A stretch of DNA of 64,000 bases from Massilia phyllostachyos (GCF_021044825.1 NZ_JAJNOC010000001.1:806001-870000); one strand, 5' to 3'. Positions 8,755 through 17,384 are shown, counted from the first letter of the stretch. Numbers and translations are program-made. Notes: a model not told the origin generated them from the sequence alone.

Positions 8755-9111
8755 ATGCACATCCTCCGCACATCGCTCACGCTGACCCGCCTCGTACTGG
8801 CGTGGTTCATGCTGACCGTCGGTGTCGCGGTGGCGTCGCCGGTGATTTCGCCGCAGACGCTGGTGCTGCTGTGTTCACATGAGGGCAGGAAGGCTGTCGT
8901 TATCGATGCCGACGGCCAGGTCGTGACGGCCAGCCAGGCTTCGCTCGATTGTCCGCTCTGTCTTCCCGTCGTGGGCGCGCCGCCGGCCCCGTATATGTCC
9001 TTGCCGGCGCCGGTCTCCACGTTCGCCGCGCCGCTCCACTTTTCGCCGTCGCGCTATCACGCGCCAGCCGGCGCTCCACTTCCGGCCCGCGGTCCGCCTG
9101 CCCGCGCCTGA
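8755..9111 (+). CDS. DUF2946-like small exported protein
   Basis: 118 residues. A signal peptide or N-terminal membrane helix spans residues 5-30 (LTLTRLVLAWFMLTVGVAVA). A short region with DCPLCLPVVGAPPAP follows, recalling the Cys-x-x-Cys of DUF2946 proteins found beside copper genes. The C-terminus is Pro/Ala-rich. The two cysteines of CPLC could bind copper, but the family's activity is not established. It opens a same-strand series with SCO, PCu(A)C, PepSY and TonB receptor genes. There is no clear Shine-Dalgarno, and a good promoter ends almost at the ATG. Assignment depends on the motif and the neighbourhood. Confidence 0.65.
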   Translation: MHILRTSLTLTRLVLAWFMLTVGVAVASPVISPQTLVLLCSHEGRKAVVIDADGQVVTASQASLDCPLCLPVVGAPPAPYMSLPAPVSTFAAPLHFSPSRYHAPAGAPLPARGPPARA

Positions 9112-9280
9112 GTTTCGCGCACGCGAAACGGTCCGTCACCCATATCGCATGCAGCCGCGCCGGCCAGGCCGGTTGCCGCCCGTATCGCCGACCGTTCGCG
9201 CATCGAGTCGCCCTGAGCATGTGGACCGCCATTGAGCGAGGTCCGTTTGCGGGCGCCCGCATCTCAACCGGATAAACAAT

Positions 9281-9886
9281 ATGCAAAGTTTTACCCTGCG
9301 CCGCCAGCTGCTGCTGGCCGGCCTTCTCGGCTGCACGCTCCTGCTCGGCGCCTGCGACCGCAATACCCCTCCGTCTTTCCACGGCAACGACGTGACGGGT
9401 GCATCTATCGGCAAGGATTTCCGCCTGACCGACCCCGACGGCAAGGAGCGCACCTTGGCCGATTTCCGCGGCAAGGTGGTGGCCGTCTTCTTCGGCTATA
9501 CGCAATGCCCGGACGTCTGCCCGACCGCGCTCTCGCGCGCCGTCGAGGTCAAGCGCCTGCTCGGCAAGGACGACGCCGAGCGCCTGCAGGTCGTCTTCAT
9601 CACCGTCGATCCGGAACGCGACACGCCGGAAGTGCTGAAGGCCTACACGGCCGCCTTCGACCCGACCTTCCTCGGCCTGTACGGCACGCCGGAGCGCACC
9701 GCCGAAACCGCCAGGTCCTTCGCCGCCATGTACCGCAAGGTGCCCACCGGCTCCTCGTACAGCATGGACCATACGGCCAGCAGCTACATCTACGACCCGC
9801 AAGGCCGCCTGCGGCTCCAGCTGGCGCATGCGCTGGGCGCCCAGGAATACGCCGCGGACATCCGCACGCTGCTCAAATCCCGATGA
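9281..9886 (+). CDS. SCO1/SenC-family copper chaperone lipoprotein
   Basis: 201 residues. A lipobox (LLGAC, Cys25) marks a lipoprotein. The thioredoxin-like fold carries the SCO copper site: CPDVC (Cys76, Cys80) and the distal His164 in SMDHTASSY. FFGYTQCPDVCPTALSRA and FITVDPERDTPEVLKAY are typical family segments. SCO proteins deliver copper to the CuA centre of cytochrome c oxidase or reduce its cysteines. All three metal ligands are present, so it should be functional. It follows the DUF2946-like gene by 169 bp and precedes the PCu(A)C chaperone, a common pairing for copper delivery. Confidence 0.93.
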   Translation: MQSFTLRRQLLLAGLLGCTLLLGACDRNTPPSFHGNDVTGASIGKDFRLTDPDGKERTLADFRGKVVAVFFGYTQCPDVCPTALSRAVEVKRLLGKDDAERLQVVFITVDPERDTPEVLKAYTAAFDPTFLGLYGTPERTAETARSFAAMYRKVPTGSSYSMDHTASSYIYDPQGRLRLQLAHALGAQEYAADIRTLLKSR

Positions 9887-9909
9887 ACTACGTCGCCAAG
9901 GAAACGCAC

Positions 9910-10362
9910 ATGAAAACCATCATTGCCCTGTTCGCCGCCGCCACCGCTCTGTTCGCGAGCGCTGCCAACGCCCAAATCACTGTCAAGGACCCGTGGGTGC
10001 GCGCCACCGTGCCCCAGCAAAAAGCCACCGGCGCCTTCATGCAGCTGCAGTCGCCGGTCCCCGCGCGCCTGGTGTCCGCCAACTCGCCGCTCACGCCCGA
10101 CGTCGAGATCCACGAGATGTCGATGGAAGGCGACGTGATGCGCATGCGCCAGGTGCAGGCCATCGAGCTGCCGGCAGGGCAGAGCGTGGCGCTCAAGCCG
10201 GGCGGCTATCACATCATGTTCCTGAACCTGACGAAACAAGTCCGCGAGGGCGACACCGTGCCCGTGACCTTGATGATCGAAACCCGCGACGGCAAGCGCA
10301 CGCCGGTCCAGGTCAGCGCGCCGGTGCGCGGCCTGGCCGCCGGCGGCCACGGTCACAAATGA
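9910..10362 (+). CDS. PCu(A)C-family periplasmic copper chaperone
   Basis: 150 residues. The signal peptide is MKTIIALFAAATALFASAANA. The copper-binding Met/His set of this family is visible: EIHEMSMEGDVMRMR, then YHIMFLNL with the H-x-M pair. It should bind Cu(I) in the periplasm and pass it to SCO or CuA. The ATG at 9910 was chosen because AAGGAAA precedes it and the signal peptide starts there. An in-frame ATG at 9883 overlaps the SCO stop but would add nine non-signal residues. The stop overlaps the next gene's ATG (ATGA at 10359), showing coupling. Confidence 0.93.
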   Translation: MKTIIALFAAATALFASAANAQITVKDPWVRATVPQQKATGAFMQLQSPVPARLVSANSPLTPDVEIHEMSMEGDVMRMRQVQAIELPAGQSVALKPGGYHIMFLNLTKQVREGDTVPVTLMIETRDGKRTPVQVSAPVRGLAAGGHGHK

Positions 10363-11738
10363 TGCCGGCTGCAAGCGAGCGCACGGCGCCGCCCGATTCA
10401 AGCCTGTATCGACGCGTGTGGCGCTGGCATTTCTTCGCCGGCCTGCTGTGCCTGCCCTTCATCTTCCTGCTGGCCCTGACCGGTTCGGTCTACCTGTTCA
10501 ACAAGCAGGTCGACGAGGTGATGCTGTCGAACCTGCTGCTGCGCTCCGACACCGCCGCCGCCACGCTGCCGGCGGGGCGGCTGGTCGAGCAGGCCCTGCG
10601 CGCCGAGCCTGGCCAGGCGCGCGCGCTGGTCTGGCCGCAGGATGCGCGTCACACGGTGCAGGTGGACGTGCAGCAGGGCGGCACGGTGCGCCAGGTCTTC
10701 CTCGACCCCGCTACCGGACAGGTGGCCGGCAGCATCCTGGAAACCGACCGCCTGATGCCGCTGGTGAAGCGCATCCATTCGCTCACCGTCGCCGGCAACG
10801 TCGGCAATGCGCTGATCGAGATCGTGGCCGGCTGGGTCATCGTGCTGGTGCTGAGCGGCGCCTATCTGTGGTGGCCGCGCGGGCGCAAGGCCGGCGTGGT
10901 GCGCATCCGTCCGCAGGCCAGCGGCCGGGTGTGGTGGCGCGACCTGCACGCCGTCACCGGCGCCTTTTCCGCAGTCGTGATCCTGTTCCTGGCCTTGAGC
11001 GGCATGCCGTGGTCGCTGGTCTGGGGTTCCCAGGTCAATGGCTGGCTGACTTCGAAGGGACTCGGCACGCCGGTCGGCGTCTGGTTCGGCGCGCCGCGTT
11101 CCACCGTGCCGATGGGGTCGATCGGTGAGGTGTCGTGGAGCCTGGAACGACAGCCGATGCCGGCCTCCACGCCGCCGGATGCCCATCATGGCCATGACAT
11201 GCCGGTGCATGCCGCGCCGGCGGCGCAGGGCGCGATCGGCATCGACCACGCACAAGCCGTGTTCGCGGCGGCCGGCCTGAAGGGCGGCTACCGGCTGGTG
11301 CTGCCGAACGGTCCGGAAGGCGTGTACAGCGCCGTGCGTCTGCGCAGCGCCGACGCCGGCCTGCGCGTCATCCACCTCGACCAGTACAGCGGCAGGGCGC
11401 TGATGGACGTCAAGCCGCAGGACGTGGGCGCGGTGGCCCGCGTCACCGACTGGGGCATCAGCGTGCACCAGGGCCTCGAGTACGGCCTGCCCAACCAGCT
11501 CCTGATGCTGGCCGGCTGCATCGCCCTGATGCTGCTGTGCGTGAGCAGCGTGGCGATGTGGTGGAAACGCCGTCCCGCCGGCCGCCTGGCCGCGCCGCAG
11601 CGCAAGGACGGCGACCGGCTTGCCGCCGGCGTGGTCGCCATCGCCGTTGCGCTGGGCCTGGTCTTCCCGCTGCTCGGCGCCTCGATGCTCATTGCCGCCT
11701 TCTGCGAAACGCTATGGAGCCGCTTGCGCGCTTCCTGA
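10359..11738 (+). CDS. PepSY-associated membrane protein
   Basis: 459 residues. Several membrane spans are visible: near residues 22-45 (FFAGLLCLPFIFLLALTGSV), around 150-170 (GWVIVLVLSGAYLWWPRGR), around 200-220, and two at the C-terminus. PepSY-like periplasmic segments lie between them. Such proteins are found with TonB receptors for iron siderophores or copper and are proposed reductases or accessory proteins. A His/Met-rich stretch (DAHHGHDMPVHAAP) fits copper contact. It is coupled to PCu(A)C by ATGA and is 26 bp from the TonB receptor, so all probably share one transcript. Confidence 0.88.
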   Translation: MMPAASERTAPPDSSLYRRVWRWHFFAGLLCLPFIFLLALTGSVYLFNKQVDEVMLSNLLLRSDTAAATLPAGRLVEQALRAEPGQARALVWPQDARHTVQVDVQQGGTVRQVFLDPATGQVAGSILETDRLMPLVKRIHSLTVAGNVGNALIEIVAGWVIVLVLSGAYLWWPRGRKAGVVRIRPQASGRVWWRDLHAVTGAFSAVVILFLALSGMPWSLVWGSQVNGWLTSKGLGTPVGVWFGAPRSTVPMGSIGEVSWSLERQPMPASTPPDAHHGHDMPVHAAPAAQGAIGIDHAQAVFAAAGLKGGYRLVLPNGPEGVYSAVRLRSADAGLRVIHLDQYSGRALMDVKPQDVGAVARVTDWGISVHQGLEYGLPNQLLMLAGCIALMLLCVSSVAMWWKRRPAGRLAAPQRKDGDRLAAGVVAIAVALGLVFPLLGASMLIAAFCETLWSRLRAS

Positions 11739-11764
11739 ACCTGAACAATACAACAAACAACAAC

Positions 11765-13831
11765 ATGAACAACACACTTCGACTCAGCCTCATCCCCGCG
11801 CTTCTCTGCCTGCATGCCGCGGCCTTTGCCCAGACCCAGGACACGAACACCGTGCCCTCGGTGGTCGTCACCGGGGAAGCACCCGACCAGTCGCGCAAGG
11901 ACCTGGAAGCCGAACAGGCGCGCACTCCCGGCGCCGTGACCCTGCTGGACCGCGACCAGATCGCGCAGCGCAACGTCTCCACCACCGCCGACATGCTGCG
12001 CTTCGTGCCCGGCGTGTGGTCGGCGAGCAGCTCCGGCAGCGACGCGACCTTCCTGTCGATCCGCGGCTCCAACCTCGACGCCGTCGACTACGACAACAGC
12101 GGCGTCAAGCTGCTGCAGGACGGCCTGCCGGTGACGGCCGCCGACGGCAACAACCACAACCGCTTCGTCGACCCGCTCAGCGCGCGCCACATCGTGATCG
12201 CGCGCGGCGCCAATGCGCTGACCTACGGCGCCAGCACGCTCGGCGGCGCGATCGATCTCATCTCGCCCACGGGCCTCGATTCGGCGCCGCTGGAAGTGTC
12301 GGTGAATGCCGGCAGCTTCGGCCAGCGCCAGGCGAGAGTCACGGCGGCCGGCGCCTCCGGCAACGTCGACGGCCTGCTGTCGCTGGAAGCCAAGGACCGC
12401 GACGGCTACCGCGGCCACAACAACCAGCAGCGCCGCGCCGCCTACGCCAACGGCGGCTGGAAGCTGAGCGACAGCGTGCGCACCCGCTTCTACCTCGACT
12501 ACGTCAAGAACGACGAAGAGCTGCCGGGCGTGCTGACGCGCGACGAATGGCGGCGCGATCCGCGCCAGGCGCAGGCGGCAGCGGCCGCCGGCCACTACCA
12601 GTGGAACGTCGAGACCGCGCGCGTCGCCAACAAGACCACCTGGGACATCGACGCCGACAGCAGTGTGAGCATCGGCTTCTCGTACGAGACCCAGCAGCTC
12701 TACCACCCGATCGTCCAGAGCCCGTTCTTCAGCCTCCTGATCGACACCGAGCAGCGCAACGCCGGCGTTTCCTTGCGCTATCAGCAGCGCCGCGGCGCGC
12801 ATGAACTGCTGGCGGGCCTGAACTACGGCCGCACCGAGGTCGAGGGCGCTAACTATGGCAACGACGGCGGCCGCCGCACCGCGCTCGCCACCCTGGTCGA
12901 CAACGATGCCCACGCCACCGAGGCCTTCCTGATGGACCGCTGGCAGTTCGCGCCCGGCTGGACCGCGGTCTACGGCGCCCAGGCGGTGTCGTCCACCCGC
13001 CAGATCCGCAACGTGACGGTCGCCACCGGCGCCCTGCGCGATCCGGCGGCCGACTTCGACAGCATCAACCCGCGCGCGGGCCTGATCTACCAGCTGGCGC
13101 CCCAGGCCGAAGTCTTCGCCAACGTCAGCCGCCTGTACGAGGCGCCGACGACCTACCAGATGGACGACCAGGAAGCCGGCAACAACCAGACCCTGGACGC
13201 GATGAAGGGCGTCTCCTTCGAGGTCGGCTCGCGCGGCCGCCAGGCGCTCGGGCGCGGTCACTGGCACTGGGAGGCGGCGCTGTACTACGCCCGCATCCGC
13301 GACGAGATCCTGTCGGTCGACGACCCCACCGCACCGGGCACCAGCCTGTCGGCGAACGTGGGCAAGACCATCCACGCCGGCGTCGAGGCCCTGGCCGGCG
13401 CCAGCCTGCCGCTGGGCGAGAGCGGCGCCCACCGCATCGAGCCGCTGCTGAACCTGACCCTGAACCACTTCCGCTTCGACGGCGACCGCCGCTGGGGCGA
13501 CAAGCGCCTGCCGGCAGCGCCGCGTTATGCGCTGCGCGCCGAGGCGCTGTACCGCAATTCGTCAGGTTTCTTCGCCGGCCCGACGCTCGACGTGGTCGGC
13601 AAGCGCTACGCCGACTTCGCCAACAGCTACGAGATCCCGTCGTACACGCTGTGGGGACTGCGCGCCGGCTATACGACGAAGGCTTGGGAGGTGTACGCCG
13701 AGGCCCGCAACCTGGCCGACAAGGACTTCATCGCGCGCCACAGCGTGACGGCGGCATCAAGCCCGAACGCCGCCATCCTGTCGCCGGGCGAGCCGCGCTC
13801 GGTATATGTCGGGGCCCGCATGCGGTTCTGA
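11765..13831 (+). CDS. TonB-dependent outer-membrane receptor, likely copper-related
   Basis: 688 residues. A signal peptide (LSLIPALLCLHAAAFA) precedes a short mature start and the TonB box/plug (VPSVVVTGEAPDQSRKD). The plug (DMLRFVPGVWSASSSGSDA, FLSIRGSN) is followed by a 22-strand barrel ending in YVGARMRF with the terminal Phe. Receptors beside SCO, PCu(A)C and PepSY genes are usually assigned to copper uptake or to metal-chelate import; the sequence itself does not show the ligand. The ATG at 11765 lies in an A-rich leader (caacaaacaacaacATG) without a clear Shine-Dalgarno, so translation may depend on coupling or the open leader. Confidence 0.92.
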   Translation: MNNTLRLSLIPALLCLHAAAFAQTQDTNTVPSVVVTGEAPDQSRKDLEAEQARTPGAVTLLDRDQIAQRNVSTTADMLRFVPGVWSASSSGSDATFLSIRGSNLDAVDYDNSGVKLLQDGLPVTAADGNNHNRFVDPLSARHIVIARGANALTYGASTLGGAIDLISPTGLDSAPLEVSVNAGSFGQRQARVTAAGASGNVDGLLSLEAKDRDGYRGHNNQQRRAAYANGGWKLSDSVRTRFYLDYVKNDEELPGVLTRDEWRRDPRQAQAAAAAGHYQWNVETARVANKTTWDIDADSSVSIGFSYETQQLYHPIVQSPFFSLLIDTEQRNAGVSLRYQQRRGAHELLAGLNYGRTEVEGANYGNDGGRRTALATLVDNDAHATEAFLMDRWQFAPGWTAVYGAQAVSSTRQIRNVTVATGALRDPAADFDSINPRAGLIYQLAPQAEVFANVSRLYEAPTTYQMDDQEAGNNQTLDAMKGVSFEVGSRGRQALGRGHWHWEAALYYARIRDEILSVDDPTAPGTSLSANVGKTIHAGVEALAGASLPLGESGAHRIEPLLNLTLNHFRFDGDRRWGDKRLPAAPRYALRAEALYRNSSGFFAGPTLDVVGKRYADFANSYEIPSYTLWGLRAGYTTKAWEVYAEARNLADKDFIARHSVTAASSPNAAILSPGEPRSVYVGARMRF

Positions 13832-13834
13832 ACG

Positions 13835-14236
13835 TCAGCTGCGGTCGCGTACCGGCCACCACTGCGCCACGCCCCATGCGAACTCCGGCACGATGAAGAG
13901 CCACAGCAACGGGGCGCCGGTCGCGTGCAGGCACCAGGCCATCCACAGCGTGAACAGGAAGCGCGCCGCGCCGTCGAAGCGGCCCAGGCGCGTGCTCGGC
14001 TCCAGGATGCGCAGGGTCGACCACACCAGCACGACGCTGCCCATCAGGCAGGCGAACAGCAGGTGGAAGGATGTGAAAGCGGGCAGGGCAGCGCCGCCCA
14101 GCGCGACATTGATGGACGAGAGCTGGCCATGGACGAGGGCGAAGGTCCAGGGCGTGGCGAAGCCGGCGGTCAGGAGCAGGTCGTACAAGGCGCTGGCGCG
14201 CACGAGGCGGCGGCTGGCGGTGGGAGAGAGATGCAT
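13835..14236 (-). CDS. Small integral membrane protein of unknown function
   Basis: 133 residues with about four hydrophobic segments (near 15-40, 45-73, 88-108 and 105-125). I do not recognise a family beyond a general small-membrane-protein look. The gene ends 4 bp from the stop of the TonB receptor, convergently. It is divergent from a MerR-type regulator, with a perfect-looking MerR-style palindrome between them inside this gene's promoter. That layout strongly suggests it is the MerR protein's target, so its role may concern whatever the regulator senses (metal, oxidant or drug). Confidence 0.7.
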   Translation of the reverse strand: MHLSPTASRRLVRASALYDLLLTAGFATPWTFALVHGQLSSINVALGGAALPAFTSFHLLFACLMGSVVLVWSTLRILEPSTRLGRFDGAARFLFTLWMAWCLHATGAPLLWLFIVPEFAWGVAQWWPVRDRS

Positions 14237-14272
14237 GGCGGTGTCCGGAATGTGAAGGAACCGCCATCCTCA

Positions 14273-14294
14273 ACCCTCGAGTACACTCCAGGGT
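14273..14294 (-). promoter_or_regulatory. MerR-type operator inside a long-spacer promoter
   Basis: A 22-bp palindrome has arms ACCCT-n-GAGT and ACTC-n-AGGGT. It lies between a minus-strand TTGACC (14297-14292) and a weak -10 (GAGGAT, 14271-14266), about 20 bp apart. An over-long 19-20 bp spacer holding a dyad is the hallmark of promoters activated by MerR-family DNA distortion. It would drive the membrane-protein gene and may also control merR. Confidence 0.65.
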
Positions 14295-14317
14295 CAAGCA
14301 TTTTTCGAGGGACGACC

Positions 14318-14683
14318 ATGCGGATCGGAGAACTGGCGGCCGCCACCGGCTTGAGCCGCGACGCCTTGCGCTTCTACGAGACGCGCGGCCTCCTGAACGC
14401 ACGCCGACTGGATAACGGCTACCGCGACTATCCGCCCGAGGCGGTCGAGTGGCTGTGCTACCTGCGCGCCGCCCAGTCGCTCGGCTTCACGCTGGCCGAG
14501 ATCGAGGCCGGCATGCCGCTGCTGCTTGAACCGGCGAATGCTGGCGAAGCGCTGCAGGCCGCGCTGCGCCGCAAGCTGGACGACATCGACGCGCGCATCG
14601 CCGGCCTGGCTAAACTGCGCGCCACCCTGGCGCGGCGCCTCCAGGACCCGCTCGACGCCTGCCCGCTTACTTCACCTTCTTGA
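14318..14683 (+). CDS. MerR-family transcriptional regulator
   Basis: 121 residues. The N-terminal winged helix is clear (MRIGELAAATGLSRDALRFY, then ETRGLL and NGYRDYPPEAVEWL), followed by the dimerisation helix (EALQAALRRKLDDIDARIAG). The C-terminus is short (LDACPLTSPS) with a single Cys, so a thiol metal site of CueR/MerR type is not evident. It could be a redox or small-molecule sensor. It is divergent from the small membrane protein and shares its operator region. Its last 17 bp overlap the convergent serine hydrolase gene. Confidence 0.9.
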   Translation: MRIGELAAATGLSRDALRFYETRGLLNARRLDNGYRDYPPEAVEWLCYLRAAQSLGFTLAEIEAGMPLLLEPANAGEALQAALRRKLDDIDARIAGLAKLRATLARRLQDPLDACPLTSPS

Positions 14684-16091
14684 AGGCGACGTCGAAGGAC
14701 CCGCTCAGCAGCCGGCCATTGCCGCCATCCATGCGCAGTTCGAGTTCGCGCGACAGCACGAACAGCGTGCGCGCCGATTCCGCGTGCAGCGGTTCCCACT
14801 GGCCGTCGCGCAGCGCCACCATCAGCTTGCCCTCGCGTTCGGCGATCTCGAAGTCGCCCAGGTCCTTGATCTCGTAGCGGCCGGCCAGTTTGGCGCGGGT
14901 CGCAGCGGGCAGGGTGATCGCTTTTCTCAGCTTGGGCTGGTAGGTCGGCCAGCGGTATTCGCTGGCCACCGAGCGCACCACGCTCTGCGCCAGCTCGCCG
15001 CCGGCGTCGCCATTGGTCATGACGATCACGCCGTCGCCTTTCGCAACGTAGGCATACATCGTGTTCTGGTAGCCCATATTGCTGCCGCCGTGCGCGAAGG
15101 CGTGGCGCGGCGCCTTGCCGTCGATGTTCAGGCCGAGGGCATAGTCGTTCATCACCGGGCGCAGCATGGTTTGCTGCATGGTGGTCGAGAGGACCGGCGC
15201 GCCGCCGCCCTGGATCGCCAGCGCGAACTTCGCCAGGTCGCTCGGCGTCGTCCAAAGGCCGGCGGCGGCGAGTTCGGGATAGGTATAAGGGCCTCCGGTA
15301 TACGGCTTGCCCTGCGCGTCGTGCGGCACGGCGGCGCGCGCCAGCAGGGCGGCGGGCAGCGGCTGGGCGAAGCTGGAATCCAGCATGCCGAGGGGCTTGA
15401 GCACGGTTTCTTCCAGCACGGCGTCGAAGGGGCGTCCCGAGCGGTCGATCATGGCTTGCTGCACCACGGTGTAGCCGCCGCCCGAATAATTCCAGGCGTC
15501 GCCCGGCGCGCCTTCGATGCGCACCGGCCCCGTGTTGGCGGGCGCCTTGCCGTCCAGGACCTGCAGCAGGGTCGGCACCTGGGCGCTGGCGGCGTAGCCG
15601 GGGAAGCCCGAGATGGTGGTGCCGGCCGTGTGCGACAGCAGCTGGCGCAGGGTGGCGGGGCGCTTGGATGGCGAGGGCGGGAGCTTCCACGACGACAGCG
15701 CCGTGTTGATGTCGGCGTCGAGATCGAGCTGGCCGGTTTCGACCATCTTCAATGCCGCCATGGCCGTCACCGGTTTGCTGATCGAGGCGGCCTGGAACAG
15801 GGTCTGCGGCGTGACCGGCGCGCCGTTCGGGCCGGCGACGCCATAGCCCTTGGCCCAGGCGAGCTTGCCGTTGCGGATGACGGCGACGCTCACGCCGGGC
15901 ACGTGCAGGCGGCGCATCTCGGCATCCAGCGTGCGGGTATCGGGCTTGGCGCCCTGGATGCCGACCGCGGAACGCAAGCCGCGTTCGATGCGGGCGATTT
16001 CGTTGGCGTCCTGTGCCCATGCGCTGCCCATGCAGACCGCGCTACCCAGTGCGCATACGGCCAGCGCCCGGCTCTTGAATCCTGCTTCCAT
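14667..16091 (-). CDS. Serine hydrolase, class C beta-lactamase/EstB-like
   Basis: 474 residues with a signal peptide (ALAVCALGSAVCMGSAWA). The catalytic SxxK is SISK (in LFQAASISKPVTAMAALKM). The Tyr motif is YSG (WNYSGGGYTVVQQ) and the third box is HGG (HAFAHGGSNMGYQN). This set fits the penicillin-binding-protein-like esterases or peptidases (Pfam beta-lactamase) more than a true AmpC enzyme. A C-terminal lipocalin-like extension runs from about residue 385 (LAGRYEIKDLGDFEIAEREG). It is probably periplasmic; the substrate is unknown. It is monocistronic and converges with merR over 17 bp. Confidence 0.88.
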   Translation of the reverse strand: MEAGFKSRALAVCALGSAVCMGSAWAQDANEIARIERGLRSAVGIQGAKPDTRTLDAEMRRLHVPGVSVAVIRNGKLAWAKGYGVAGPNGAPVTPQTLFQAASISKPVTAMAALKMVETGQLDLDADINTALSSWKLPPSPSKRPATLRQLLSHTAGTTISGFPGYAASAQVPTLLQVLDGKAPANTGPVRIEGAPGDAWNYSGGGYTVVQQAMIDRSGRPFDAVLEETVLKPLGMLDSSFAQPLPAALLARAAVPHDAQGKPYTGGPYTYPELAAAGLWTTPSDLAKFALAIQGGGAPVLSTTMQQTMLRPVMNDYALGLNIDGKAPRHAFAHGGSNMGYQNTMYAYVAKGDGVIVMTNGDAGGELAQSVVRSVASEYRWPTYQPKLRKAITLPAATRAKLAGRYEIKDLGDFEIAEREGKLMVALRDGQWEPLHAESARTLFVLSRELELRMDGGNGRLLSGSFDVAFKKVK

Positions 16092-16166
16092 CCTGCCTCC
16101 GTGTCGTGAGTGGTCAGCTCATCAGTATCCGGAGTCAGGTCATGACATGCAAGCGCGGAATGCTTA

Positions 16167-16324
16167 AGAACCTATCCCGGTAGGTGGGAGTCGTTCCTGC
16201 CGCGCCTGGCAGGCGTGCGCTGCGTTGCTCGTCGTTGCATGGCCAGCCATGCGGCCTCCTCGCGCCTTGCTCACGCCCGCCATGCATCGCCATGAACTTC
16301 CCCCCACCTACCGGGATAGGTTCT
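16167..16324. repeat. 158-bp palindromic repeat element with 22-bp terminal inverted repeats
   Basis: Perfect 22-bp terminal repeats (left 16167-16188, right 16303-16324) begin AGAACCTATCCCGGTAGG. The interior has a second dyad (GCATGGC-CA-GCCATGC) and a GCTGCGTTGCTCGTC core. There is no ORF. The right end overlaps by 2 bp the TAG stop codon of the aminopeptidase gene. It looks like a non-autonomous MITE-type or REP-type element, or a large extended hairpin. It fills most of the gap 16092-16322. Confidence 0.8.
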
Positions 16325-17384
16325 AAGAACAGGTCCAGTGCCCGTCTTCGTAGACGCGCTCCTCGCCCAGGTAGACGGCGTCCGTCACCGCGAACACGTC
16401 GATGTGGTAGCGCGCGTCCTTGCGCTTGAAGCCGGGCTTGGTGTAGACGCCGTGCTTGGCGCCGAGCGAGAGGTGGATGCCGCACATGCGCTCGTAGGTG
16501 CCGATGTCGTCGACGCGGCGCTCGCGCGTGAAGGCGCGGTTCATGCCGAAGCCGAGCTCGCGCACCCAGACTTCGCCTTCATCGAGCGTGATCTTGTCCA
16601 GCACTTCCTGGAAGGCCGGGGTCGCGTTCTCGGTACCCACCACGCGGCCGCGTTCGACGATCAGGGTCACCGGCACGTCGGGATGGTTGGAACGGTAACT
16701 GGTGTCACCGAAGACGTGCACCTGCACGCGGCCATGCACCGCTTCCAGGTCGAGCGCTTCGGTGAACACTTCGCCGATCGGGAACTGGCCGCCGACGTTG
16801 TTCATCTCGCTGTAGTCGCCGATATTCAGCTTGGCCGGCTCGAAGGGCGAGGAAAAATGAAGCGTCTCGCCGCCGCCGACCACGCGCGCATGCGGCGCCG
16901 CGTCGATGCGGCCCTTCAGGGCACGGCCGGTGCCGCGGAAGTAAGAAGGATCGTAGGCCAGCGCTTCGATGTAGTGCTCGGACTGCTGTCCCGGCATGCG
17001 CGACAGGTGCACGTGCTCGACCACCTTCAGGCCCAGCTTGAACAGTTCGACCCGCACGCGGAAGCCGTCAAGTCGGAAGTTGGTCGACTGGACCAGCACC
17101 ACCAGGTCTTTCGCCCGCATCGACTTGAAGGCGGCCAGCACGGCGTCCGGCGTGGCCGCGTCGAAGTCGATGAAGGCGGCGCCGGGCAGGTTGCGGCGGT
17201 AGGCCTCGGTCAGCGCGCGCGCCAGCGGCGTGTGCGTGTCGAAGACGACCAGCGCCGCGTGATCCGGCCCGTGCTCGATCGCGTGGGCGAGCACGTCGCG
17301 CAGGTGCGCGGTGGCCTCGTCGATCGCGTGGTCGGGAAGGTCCCCGGCTGGCGGGAGATCGGGCGTTGAAACTGGCGTATGCAT
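16323..17384 (-). CDS. M29-type aminopeptidase-like metallopeptidase
   Basis: 353 residues from the ATG at 17384; an in-frame ATG at 17414 would add ten, and neither has a good ribosome binding site. Segments match the metal-ligand blocks of thermophilic (M29) aminopeptidases as I recall them: GGQFPIGEVF (Glu), VRELGFGMN (Glu), CGIHLSLGAKH (His) and RYHIDVF (His-x-Asp). The N-terminal part has the fold's Rossmann-like region. It is probably cytosolic, since there is no signal peptide. The family identity is good but distant, and annotation tools may label it leucyl aminopeptidase or hypothetical. The stop codon TAG lies inside the terminal repeat of the adjacent palindromic element. Confidence 0.7.
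   Translation of the reverse strand: MHTPVSTPDLPPAGDLPDHAIDEATAHLRDVLAHAIEHGPDHAALVVFDTHTPLARALTEAYRRNLPGAAFIDFDAATPDAVLAAFKSMRAKDLVVLVQSTNFRLDGFRVRVELFKLGLKVVEHVHLSRMPGQQSEHYIEALAYDPSYFRGTGRALKGRIDAAPHARVVGGGETLHFSSPFEPAKLNIGDYSEMNNVGGQFPIGEVFTEALDLEAVHGRVQVHVFGDTSYRSNHPDVPVTLIVERGRVVGTENATPAFQEVLDKITLDEGEVWVRELGFGMNRAFTRERRVDDIGTYERMCGIHLSLGAKHGVYTKPGFKRKDARYHIDVFAVTDAVYLGEERVYEDGHWTCS

Noticed and set aside
14667..16091. Calling the serine hydrolase an AmpC beta-lactamase
   Set aside because: The Tyr motif is YSG instead of YxN, and there is a lipocalin-like C-terminal extension. These fit esterase or peptidase relatives, so resistance should not be inferred.
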